Source of the DNA: Campylobacteraceae bacterium
Lineage (GTDB): Bacteria; Campylobacterota; Campylobacteria; Campylobacterales; JALSKU01
NCBI GenBank assembly: GCA_015488975.1
Contig: WFMT01000189.1
Location: forward strand, 1 to 9,465
Direction of reading: 5' to 3'
DNA: 9,465 bases
Positions 1 to 5,459 of this stretch are shown in pieces (the stretch's first letter is position 1; each line of letters starts with the position of its first letter). A program made the translations under genes and the position numbers. The notes below the pieces were generated by a model that was given only the letters and a program-made list of their open reading frames with translations, made no database searches and had not been told where the DNA came from.

Positions 1-548
1 AAATGAAATTATTGACAGATAAATCTATCAAAAAAATCACAAAAAATGAAGCTATTTTTGAAGATGGAAGTTCTCTTCCTTGTGATTTAGCTATCATTAT
101 ACCGCCATATATCGCACCTAAAGTTATATTAGAAGCAAACTTGGGTGATGATAAAGGTTTTGTTCCTACTGACAGTGATATGAGGCATTTAGAGTATAGA
201 GATATTTATACTGCTGGAGATATAACATCACTTGCTCAGCCAAAACTTGGGCACATTTCTATCATACAAGCCGGAGTTGCAGCAAATACATTTTTAAAAG
301 ATATAGGAGAAGTCGATGCCAAGCCACCAAAAGATTTAAGTGTATTTTGTATTATGAATATGGGTGGAGTTGAAGCAACTTTGATAAATGATAATACTCT
401 TTTTGGCGGAAGTACAAGCATAGCATTTCGTTCTCCATTTTCAAGAATGATGAAATGGGCATTTGATAATGAGTTATATTATACAAAAGGACATATGCCA
501 CCTATTTGGGCTATGAAAATGACAAATAAAATTATTGACATGGTTTGA
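1..548 (+). CDS. Sulfide:quinone oxidoreductase-like FAD-dependent oxidoreductase, C-terminal part (5' truncated)
   Basis: This is the last ~181 codons of a flavoprotein of the pyridine nucleotide-disulfide oxidoreductase fold. The window edge removes the N-terminal FAD-binding part, so the ATG at 3 is probably internal. Visible motifs are an IIPPY stretch, then YTAGDI (about residues 70-75 of the visible part), the usual second FAD-contacting motif. PKLGH followed by QAGVAANTF matches the segment that lies against the flavin in SQR and type II NADH dehydrogenase relatives. The tail contains FCIMNMGG and, near the end, a MMKWAFDNELYYTKG stretch. These resemble the SQR C-terminal region, where a cysteine-containing strand is followed by amphipathic membrane-binding helices. 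Family members oxidise sulfide (or a related donor) and pass electrons to quinone at the cytoplasmic membrane. I infer SQR-like rather than NDH-2 from this tail. The SQR subtype, and whether the redox cysteine pair is complete, cannot be judged from the fragment. Confidence 0.75.
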   Translation, partial: MKLLTDKSIKKITKNEAIFEDGSSLPCDLAIIIPPYIAPKVILEANLGDDKGFVPTDSDMRHLEYRDIYTAGDITSLAQPKLGHISIIQAGVAANTFLKDIGEVDAKPPKDLSVFCIMNMGGVEATLINDNTLFGGSTSIAFRSPFSRMMKWAFDNELYYTKGHMPPIWAMKMTNKIIDMV

Positions 549-559
549 GATAAATCTTA

Positions 560-568
560 TGATATAAT
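560..568 (+). promoter_or_regulatory. Extended -10 promoter for the GAF-GGDEF-EAL gene
   Basis: TGATATAAT is a perfect TGnTATAAT extended -10 box, just after the SQR-like stop codon and 28 nt before the next ATG. The expected start of transcription is near 575, giving a leader of about 20 nt with the strong AGGAGAGG ribosome binding site at 587-594. A TTGACA at 535-540 lies 22 nt upstream, too far for a standard -35. Campylobacterota vegetative promoters usually lack a -35 box. The c-di-GMP gene is therefore probably transcribed independently of the SQR-like gene. Confidence 0.6.
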
Positions 569-596
569 AATATAAAAGAATCTTTCAGGAGAGGCT

Positions 597-2396
597 ATGG
601 CAGTAGTATCAGATATGAATTGTTTGTTATTTGAAGAACTTCCTTTAGAGGAAGTACCTATAACTTCCAAACAGCATAATAATATTTTAAATATACAAAA
701 AACGATTTTTAAAATGATAGCAAGAAGAGAAAATTATCACATTATTTTGGACAAGCTTTGCAAAATGGCTGAATCTCTTTTGTCAAATGCTGTGGCATCC
801 ATTATGATAAAAGACAGTAAAACGGGATTATTGAATGTTTTAAGTGCTCCTTCTCTTTCCAAAGAGGGTGTAAAAGCTTTGAATGGATTAAGACCTAGCA
901 GAAGTACAGGCTCCTGTGGCAATGCCATATACAATAATAAACCTCATTTTATAAAAGATACTTTTCATGACGAAAGATGGAGTGATATAAGGCAAGTTGC
1001 CTATGATTTTAATATTTGCGCCTGCTGGTCTATGCCTGTAAGAGATAAAAATGGCACAGCTGTTGGAACATTTGCTCTTTCATCATTTGAGCATCGAAAC
1101 CCCTCTTATTATCATAAAATTATTCTTGAAACGATATCCGAGATCATCAGTATAATCCTTGAAAATAAAACAGTAGATCAAAAGATAAATAATATGTCAA
1201 ATTTTGATATTCTAACAGGAATACAAAATAAACACTCTTTGGATGAAACTCTCAGTGATGGAGAAAACGATTTTTCTTTGATACAAATGGATTTAAATAA
1301 TATAAGTTATATAAATTCAGCATACGGTTTTGGATTTGGAGATAAGCTTTTAAAAAAAATAGCATATATACTTTCAACTAAATTTGATGCTTTTAAGACA
1401 TTTAGAGTCAGTTCTGATGAATTTGTACTTTTGTATAAAAAAGAGAAAAATATAATTGATTATATAAAAAAATTACAAAAATATTTTTATAATAACTCCT
1501 TGAATATCAGTGGTGTTATTTTAAATGTATCTTTTAACTACGGTGCTTGTATAATGAGCAATAATTTACTTGAAAAAGCATCCTGGTCATTAAAATATTC
1601 AAAAGATATAGGTAAAAATAGATATTATATATATAATGAAAAGCAAGACAGAGTCAAACAAAAAGAGAAAAACAGATTTATAGCAATAAACCAACTATTG
1701 CATAAAGCTATAAAATCAGATCAAATTATACCATTTTTTCAAGGAATTAGAGATAATAAAACAGGAAATATTAATAAATATGAAGCTTTGGTCAGAATAG
1801 AAACAGATGATCGTATCTTATCTCCGATAGAGTTTTTAGATGTTGCTACTCTTTCAGGATTGTTGCCGGAAATTACCAAGATAATGATAGATAAAAGTTT
1901 TAAAATTATGCAAAATAAAGATTATGAATTTTCTATAAATATAACTGAAGATGATTTAAACAGAAATTATTTAATACAGTATCTTAGGGAAAAATCAAAA
2001 GAATATAATATAACTCCAAAAAGAGTCGCATTGGAAATACTCGAAGGTATTAGTCAATTTGGAAAAAATTCTCATATTGTGCAACTTAAAGAATTAAAAG
2101 CAAATGGATATTGTCTTGCTTTGGATGATTTTGGAATAGAATATTCAAATTTTGAAAGAGTTTTAAATCTTGATATAGATGTATTAAAAATTGATGCAAA
2201 ATATATAAAAAATATTGATAAAGATAAAAAGAGTTATGAAATAGCAAAATCAATCGCATATTTTGCTAAAAATGCCGGGATTACCTGTGTTGCAGAGTTT
2301 GTGCATTCCAATGAAGTCCAAAAAAAGGTTGAAGAGCTTGGTATAGGCTTCTCTCAAGGATTTTATTTTAGCCGACCAAAAAAAATAAAAAGTTAA
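597..2396 (+). CDS. GAF - degenerate GGDEF - EAL protein, probable c-di-GMP phosphodiesterase
   Basis: This 599-residue cytoplasmic protein has no membrane segment. A GAF domain spans about residues 45-190, with the conserved TGSCGNAIY (104-112) and CACWSMPVRD (141-150) signatures. A GGDEF domain covers about 201-347 and begins with the typical DILTG..N entry (204-211). Its signature reads SSDEF (272-276) and no RxxD inhibitory site lies just upstream, so diguanylate cyclase activity is unlikely. The EAL domain covers about 366-595. It keeps the expected catalytic set: ExLxR (E396, L398, R400), N448, E480/E483, DDFG (510-513), K531, E567 and Q587. Loop 6 is slightly unusual, with IEY where TGY/F is common. 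By family knowledge, such proteins hydrolyse c-di-GMP, with the GAF and dead GGDEF domains acting as sensory or GTP-binding modules. The likely outputs are motility, biofilm or attachment. The ligand is unknown. The start is well supported by AGGAGAGG at 587-594. Confidence 0.88.
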   Translation: MAVVSDMNCLLFEELPLEEVPITSKQHNNILNIQKTIFKMIARRENYHIILDKLCKMAESLLSNAVASIMIKDSKTGLLNVLSAPSLSKEGVKALNGLRPSRSTGSCGNAIYNNKPHFIKDTFHDERWSDIRQVAYDFNICACWSMPVRDKNGTAVGTFALSSFEHRNPSYYHKIILETISEIISIILENKTVDQKINNMSNFDILTGIQNKHSLDETLSDGENDFSLIQMDLNNISYINSAYGFGFGDKLLKKIAYILSTKFDAFKTFRVSSDEFVLLYKKEKNIIDYIKKLQKYFYNNSLNISGVILNVSFNYGACIMSNNLLEKASWSLKYSKDIGKNRYYIYNEKQDRVKQKEKNRFIAINQLLHKAIKSDQIIPFFQGIRDNKTGNINKYEALVRIETDDRILSPIEFLDVATLSGLLPEITKIMIDKSFKIMQNKDYEFSINITEDDLNRNYLIQYLREKSKEYNITPKRVALEILEGISQFGKNSHIVQLKELKANGYCLALDDFGIEYSNFERVLNLDIDVLKIDAKYIKNIDKDKKSYEIAKSIAYFAKNAGITCVAEFVHSNEVQKKVEELGIGFSQGFYFSRPKKIKS

Positions 2397-2428
2397 ACCC
2401 GGATTTTGCAAACTCCGGGTTAAAGTTT
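2394..2428 (+). terminator. Hairpin terminator overlapping the EAL gene stop codon
   Basis: TTAACCCGGA (2394-2403) and TCCGGGTTAA (2414-2423) form a perfect 10-bp inverted repeat around a 10-nt loop. It is followed only by AGTTT, a weak U-tract. The first three bases of the stem are the TAA stop. Upstream, 2378-2391 is almost pure A, so on the opposite strand the same stem would be followed by a long U-run. The hairpin is a better canonical terminator for minus-strand transcripts, although no minus-strand gene is seen nearby. Confidence 0.6.
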
Positions 2429-2430
2429 AT

Positions 2431-2503
2431 ATAAGATATATTTAGTCTTATTTAAGGAAGAAGATAGTATAAATCATTAAAATAAATATAAAAAGGTTTT
2501 GTT
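2431..2503 (+). promoter_or_regulatory. Probable promoter/leader region of the Fe-S/ferritin-like unit
   Basis: This is the leader between the terminator hairpin and the Nfu-type gene. It contains a short inverted repeat, ATAAGA (2431-2436) and TCTTAT (2446-2451) with a 9-nt spacer. A poor -10 candidate, TATAAA, lies at 2468-2473. AAAAGG at 2491-2496 is the ribosome binding site for the ATG at 2504. A promoter is expected here because a terminator lies just upstream, but no box is convincing. The inverted repeat does not match Fur or IscR consensus operators as I know them and may be chance in AT-rich DNA. Confidence 0.3.
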
Positions 2504-2839
2504 ATGATTTTTAATGATGAAGAGATATATAAAGCTACGGTTCACTATCTCCCGGAAGTAAATGAATATGTAAAATCACATGGAGGCAAAATAAAACTTT
2601 TAGGAGTTAAAGACGGTACTGTTTACATTAAATTAACAGGAAGTTGTCAGGGGTGTTCTATGAGTTTAATGACTACTAAAATGGTTGTTCAAAAAAGTCT
2701 TAGAGGATATATTCATCCTGAACTTAATGTTATAAATGTTGATGGTATGCCTGAAAATAAACTTCCCGAAGAGTTTTATGCTGAAGAAGAAGAAAAAAAT
2801 ACAATACTTGGAAAAGTTAGTAAAATATTTAAAAGGTAA
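2504..2839 (+). CDS. Stand-alone NifU C-terminal (Nfu-type) iron-sulfur cluster carrier
   Basis: This 111-residue soluble protein corresponds to the NifU C-terminal domain. HGGKIKLLGVKDGTVYIKL (26-44) matches the family pattern of a glycine pair followed by paired beta strands. GSCQGCS (46-52) is the CxxC cluster-binding motif (C48, C51). The domain ends near residue 80. The last 30 residues are an acidic linker (EEFYAEEEEK) and a basic amphipathic tail (KVSKIFKR), beyond the usual domain length. Nfu proteins bind a bridging [4Fe-4S] or [2Fe-2S] cluster as dimers and deliver it to apo-enzymes. It is the first gene of a tight unit: the scaffold gene starts 4 nt after its stop. In many Campylobacterota the scaffold and Nfu domains are fused in one NifU protein, whereas here they are separate neighbours, which supports a shared job. 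A weak AAAAGG at 2491-2496 fits the ATG used here. Confidence 0.85.
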   Translation: MIFNDEEIYKATVHYLPEVNEYVKSHGGKIKLLGVKDGTVYIKLTGSCQGCSMSLMTTKMVVQKSLRGYIHPELNVINVDGMPENKLPEEFYAEEEEKNTILGKVSKIFKR

Positions 2840-2843
2840 TATA

Positions 2844-3308
2844 ATGGAAGAAAATGAAGAAATAATACCAGAAGTGAATGATATTATTTTAGAGCATTTA
2901 ATGAATCCTCGAAATTATGGGCAGATAGATGACTGTGGGTGCTGCGGAATAGGATATGATGATAAAAGCGGTGAATTTGTGATAGTTTATATGAATATCG
3001 AAGATGATACTATAAGTGATATCAAATTTTCTGCGCAAGCTTGCCAGGATACTATTGTAGCTGGTTCTATGTTTACTGAAATGGTAATAGGTGATAAGTT
3101 GGCAAATGGTGCCAAATCAGCCTTATTCGTAAGAGATAAGATAAAAGAAGCACCATTAAAACAAAGAGCTTGCACATCACTTGTGATAACTGCTTTTGAA
3201 GCATGTATAAAAAACTATGAAAACAGAGCTTTGGGTATAGATGAAGAGTTGCATAAAATAAAAATACAAGAGAGTTGTGAAATAAAAGAGGAGAAACAGC
3301 ATGGATAA
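2844..3308 (+). CDS. Divergent IscU/NifU N-terminal-type Fe-S scaffold protein
   Basis: The 154-residue product resembles the U-type scaffold on which cysteine desulfurase builds Fe-S clusters. HLMNPRNYG (18-26) matches the classical H..NPRN.G entry of IscU/NifU-N. FSAQACQDTIVAGSMFTEMV (62-81) matches the second-cysteine region (C67). QRACTSL (108-114) matches the third-cysteine region (C110). The first ligand cysteine of the usual ACGD motif is missing: KSGEF (41-45) aligns there, with serine (S42) and Glu in place of Cys and Asp. An unusual CGCC cluster (C31, C33, C34) sits about ten residues upstream and might substitute. The C-terminal tail is charged and carries C145. The start at 2844 is chosen because it follows AAAAGG (2831-2836) and gives the family N-terminus. 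The frame stays open back to 2736, but only through the Nfu gene. The stop overlaps the next gene by 8 nt. It could be an alternative scaffold, a cluster carrier or a regulatory relative rather than the housekeeping NifU. Confidence 0.78.
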   Translation: MEENEEIIPEVNDIILEHLMNPRNYGQIDDCGCCGIGYDDKSGEFVIVYMNIEDDTISDIKFSAQACQDTIVAGSMFTEMVIGDKLANGAKSALFVRDKIKEAPLKQRACTSLVITAFEACIKNYENRALGIDEELHKIKIQESCEIKEEKQHG

Positions 3309-4110
3309 AATTTACAAAAATAAACATGAGCTTTGGCTAAAAGTTTTGTTTTCATCTTTTGCAGTTAAGAATACGAGTATCAAAGATAAATTGTATGATT
3401 TTTCACAAATATTGTTTAGACACTTAAAATGGATTTCATCTCGAAATAAAATTTTAAATATTGAATATAATTATGATAAAAGCAATATAGATATCCAAAA
3501 AAAGAGTAATTTTGAATTTTTTAACTTTCTAATTGATGAAATAACAAAAACTTCATCTTTATACCAAAAAGAAGAACTTTTTGACAGGATTAAACATGAT
3601 GAAAATTATATAGTATTTTATTTGCAAAATCTTTTAAAAGATACCAATAACGATCAACCGATAGAGGCATTTAATAAAAAAAGAATTTACGAAAATAAAG
3701 TATTATCAAAATCATCAACAGATGCATTGACACTGTTTTTATTTGAAGAGACTTATAAAGAGTATGAACTTATCATGGTTTACTCATATATGCAAAATTA
3801 TACCAAAAGTATCAATGAATATGCAATATATCAAGATTTGGTTGATGAGTCGCTTTTTCATTTAAAATCATTTGGAAATATGCTTGCAAAAATGGGAATT
3901 TTATCTATCCCACGAGTCATCACAGAAAGTATTTATAAAGTTACCAATATAAATAAATTTATAAATGATGGCATTAAAGAAGAAGAAGCTGCGAAAGAGG
4001 AGTGTATGAAACTGGCTTCAATGGTTGATGATATTGAACTTAGTAAGTTTTTTGAATTTATAAATTTTCAAGAAAATTATCATATAGAATTAATGAAAAA
4101 GCTATTGTAG
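3301..4110 (+). CDS. Predicted all-helical protein with two tandem ferritin-like modules, function unknown
   Basis: I do not recognise this 269-residue protein as a named family. It appears to be an internal duplication of a ferritin-like helical module, about residues 9-112 and 145-269. The evidence is two repeated helix motifs. DFSQILFRHLK (33-43) pairs with DLVDESLFHLK (179-189), ending in the same HLK. FDRIKHDENY...LL (94-112) pairs with FEFINFQENY...LL (251-269), sharing F, I, ENY and the terminal LL. The second module keeps possible metal ligands: E149/E150 in helix 1, E183 and H187 in helix 2, acidic residues 227-234 in helix 3, and E258xxH261 (a true ExxH) in helix 4. The first module has lost the last His (ENYI) and may be structural only. 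There is no signal peptide or membrane segment. AAGAGGAG at 3286-3293 supports the ATG, which overlaps the scaffold stop by 8 nt, so translation is probably coupled. The context suggests iron storage, sensing or donation for Fe-S assembly; this is inference. Confidence 0.7.
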   Translation: MDKIYKNKHELWLKVLFSSFAVKNTSIKDKLYDFSQILFRHLKWISSRNKILNIEYNYDKSNIDIQKKSNFEFFNFLIDEITKTSSLYQKEELFDRIKHDENYIVFYLQNLLKDTNNDQPIEAFNKKRIYENKVLSKSSTDALTLFLFEETYKEYELIMVYSYMQNYTKSINEYAIYQDLVDESLFHLKSFGNMLAKMGILSIPRVITESIYKVTNINKFINDGIKEEEAAKEECMKLASMVDDIELSKFFEFINFQENYHIELMKKLL

Positions 4111-4117
4111 CCTTTTA
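4096..4117. terminator. Possible bidirectional terminator between convergent genes
   Basis: AAAAGCTA (4097-4104) and TAGC-C-TTTT (4108-4116) form an 8-bp stem with one bulged C and a TTG loop. It spans the last codons of the ferritin-like gene and the last bases of the opposing small gene. The stop codon TAG of the plus-strand gene and the TAA of the minus-strand gene both lie within it. A-runs and T-runs flank the GCTA/TAGC core, so it could work in both directions. The core is short and AT-rich, so this is a weak call. Confidence 0.3.
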
Positions 4118-4330
4118 TGCATAAATATCTAAAAAACCTGTATTATCTGTAAGCTTCGTATTATTTGTTTGTGCCTTCAGCTCACTAGAATTTATATTTT
4201 GAGTATTTTGTTCTTTTGAGATGGAGACATTTTCTTGATTGTTATTGCTTTGTTTTGTTGTGTATTCTGGCATGCCCATTTGAATTTGGTTTGGATATGG
4301 TGATCTGAATATATAATTTGTAACTTCCAT
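4115..4330 (-). CDS. Small Asn/Gln-rich, probably disordered hypothetical protein
   Basis: The 71-residue product is not recognised. It is rich in Asn, Gln, Ser and Thr (for example KQSNNNQENVSISKEQNTQN at 26-45), with no hydrophobic segment and no cysteine. A short aromatic N-terminus (MEVTNYIFRSPYPNQ) and a hydrophobic C-terminal end (GFLDIYA) flank the low-complexity middle. Short linear motifs at both ends with a flexible linker between them would fit. The gene is well supported despite its size. AAGGAG on the minus strand (complement of 4337-4342) sits 6 nt before the ATG, and a perfect extended -10 lies a further 10 nt upstream. It is alone on the minus strand, convergent with the ferritin-like gene and divergent from xseB. 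A secreted or flagellum-associated role is imaginable for small Asn-rich proteins of this group, but nothing in the sequence proves it. It could be lineage-restricted. Confidence 0.72.
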   Translation of the reverse strand: MEVTNYIFRSPYPNQIQMGMPEYTTKQSNNNQENVSISKEQNTQNINSSELKAQTNNTKLTDNTGFLDIYA

Positions 4331-4351
4331 GTCAATCTCCTTTTTTAAGTA

Positions 4352-4360
4352 ATTATAGCA
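4352..4360 (-). promoter_or_regulatory. Extended -10 promoter for the small minus-strand gene
   Basis: Read on the minus strand this is TGCTATAAT, a perfect TGnTATAAT box, with its 3' end 21 nt upstream of the ATG at 4330. Transcription would start near 4345, giving a leader of about 15 nt that contains only the AAGGAG site. No -35 box is visible, as is usual in Campylobacterota. A T-rich stretch precedes it on the minus strand. Confidence 0.6.
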
Positions 4361-4431
4361 TAAATCAAATTTATATAAAAATCACAGCTTTGCATTAAAT
4401 CTAAATATCTGTATAAAAATAAGCCAATTTT

Positions 4432-4440
4432 GGGTATAAT
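4432..4440 (+). promoter_or_regulatory. -10 promoter for the xseB-murC-mutS2 run
   Basis: GGGTATAAT contains a consensus TATAAT at 4435-4440, preceded by a T-run (4428-4431) of the kind found upstream of Campylobacterota -10 boxes. The ATG of xseB is 24 nt downstream, with AAGGA at 4455-4459. This is the only clear promoter seen for the following tightly overlapping genes, so they may form one transcript. Together with the minus-strand box, it makes 4331-4464 a divergent promoter region. Confidence 0.55.
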
Positions 4441-4464
4441 AAGAGAATATTTTTAAGGATTTAT

Positions 4465-4665
4465 ATGAAGATTAACGACTTTGAAAAAAAGATAGAAAAA
4501 TCAAAAGAAATTTTAGATAAATTGATGGATCCTGAAATTTCTTTGGATAACAGTATGAAGTTATATAAAGAGGGTATCAAGGAGCTAAAAGAGGCAAATA
4601 AAATGCTTGAACTTGCAAAATTAGAGTTTGAGGAACTTTCTGGTGATGCCAAGGCACAAGAGTGA
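4465..4665 (+). CDS. xseB: Exodeoxyribonuclease VII small subunit
   Basis: The 66-residue product is short and helical. It has the XseB pattern: FEKKIEKSKEILDKLMDPEI (6-25), a short turn, then LDNSMKLYKEGIKELKEAN (27-45) and a charged third segment. The usual family length is 60-80 residues. XseB binds the large subunit XseA in several copies to form exonuclease VII, which degrades single-stranded DNA from both ends. xseA is not in the window. The ATG has AAGGA at 4455-4459. The stop TGA overlaps the GTG start of the next gene (GTGA, 4662-4665). It is the first gene of the right-hand run, just downstream of a consensus -10 box. Confidence 0.88.
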   Translation: MKINDFEKKIEKSKEILDKLMDPEISLDNSMKLYKEGIKELKEANKMLELAKLEFEELSGDAKAQE

Positions 4666-5459
4666 ATGTAGCTGCACTTCAACTCTCAACTCTTCCTATG
4701 AGTAAGGCTAAGCTGGATTATTATCTTAATATTTGCAAAAAAAGAGATGTTTCATTGGTATTATTAGGTGAGTATAATTTAAATAGCTTTTTTAAAGAGT
4801 TGGAGTCTATGCCAAAACTTATGATTAAAAAGCAATCAACCCATAAGATAAATATATTAAAAGAGTTGGCAAAAGAGTATAACTTGATTATTGTGGCACC
4901 GATTATAATTTTTAAAAAAGATAAAATGTATAAAACGATTGCAAGATTTACTCCAAAAACAACACACTTTCAAAATCAACAGTATCTTATAAACTATAAA
5001 CACTGGAATGAAGAGAAGTTTTTTGATAATGAAATTTCCAATGAATACTCTCCAATGATATTTACAATAAATGGCATGAAAATAGCAGCTATGAATGGAT
5101 TTGAGCTTCATTTTGATAATATTTGGTTAGAAATTTTGAAAAAAAAAGTTGATCTGGTTTTATTGCCCACTGTAAGTACCTTTGGCTCAAAACAAAGGTG
5201 GAGTGAGCTTATAAAAGCAAGAGCATTTTTAAATGGAGCTTTTATTTTAAGAGCTAATCGTATCGGAGAATATACAGATAAAGAGATATCCTGGAAATTT
5301 TACGGAGAGAGTTACCTGGTATATCCAAATGGAGAAATTCATAATATTTTAGGATCTAAAGAAGAGATGCTTATAGCTTATATTGATAAAAATATATCAA
5401 AAGATGTAAAAAGAGATTGGGGATTTGGTGCTCAAATTATAAAAAGAGAAAAATTATGA
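4662..5459 (+). CDS. Carbon-nitrogen hydrolase (nitrilase superfamily) protein, catalytic Cys apparently lost
   Basis: The 265-residue product is a full-length single-domain nitrilase-fold protein. Landmarks are VAALQLS at the N-terminus, VLLGEYNL with the catalytic-position Glu (E37), and NYKHWNEEKFF with the catalytic-position Lys (K113). Further on are LLPTVSTFG (167-175) followed by KARAFLNGAFILRANRIGE (185-203), and the ending YGESYLVYPNGE. The nucleophile motif, normally ICYDxRFPE, reads AAMNGFELHFDN (142-153). The codons are ATG-AAT-GGA-TTT-GAG, so Gly146 (or Asn145) stands where Cys is required, and His replaces the usual Arg. Hydrolysis of amides or nitriles by the normal thioester mechanism therefore looks impossible. 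The start is GTG at 4662, overlapping the xseB stop by 4 nt, with AAGG at 4651-4654. The only nearby ATG (4666) is out of frame. It sits upstream of dapC-like and murC genes. A structural, binding or divergent enzymatic role is possible; the substrate is unknown. Confidence 0.82.
   Translation: MNVAALQLSTLPMSKAKLDYYLNICKKRDVSLVLLGEYNLNSFFKELESMPKLMIKKQSTHKINILKELAKEYNLIIVAPIIIFKKDKMYKTIARFTPKTTHFQNQQYLINYKHWNEEKFFDNEISNEYSPMIFTINGMKIAAMNGFELHFDNIWLEILKKKVDLVLLPTVSTFGSKQRWSELIKARAFLNGAFILRANRIGEYTDKEISWKFYGESYLVYPNGEIHNILGSKEEMLIAYIDKNISKDVKRDWGFGAQIIKREKL

Noticed and set aside
535..540. TTGACA as a -35 box for the EAL gene promoter
   Set aside because: The distance to TATAAT is 22 nt, beyond the usual 16-18, and it lies in the SQR-like coding end; probably chance.
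2431..2451. ATAAGA/TCTTAT inverted repeat as a Fur or IscR operator
   Set aside because: It is only 6 bp per arm and AT-rich, and matches neither consensus; noted only within the leader-region entry.
2736..2843. N-terminal extension of the scaffold protein frame to an upstream ATG at 2736
   Set aside because: It lies wholly inside the Nfu gene, is Lys-rich low complexity, and the family N-terminus fits the ATG at 2844 with AAAAGG upstream.
3073..3327. 84-codon minus-strand open frame across the scaffold and ferritin-like genes
   Set aside because: It is antisense to two supported genes, has no ribosome binding site of note, and its Leu/Phe-rich translation is typical of antisense shadows.
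4461..4682. Ser-rich minus-strand open frame opposite xseB
   Set aside because: It mirrors the Lys/Glu-rich xseB frame; the composition is the expected antisense artefact.
5417..5455. TTG start extending the aminotransferase by 13 residues
   Set aside because: It sits inside the hydrolase gene without family support; the ATG at 5456 forms a normal ATGA overlap.
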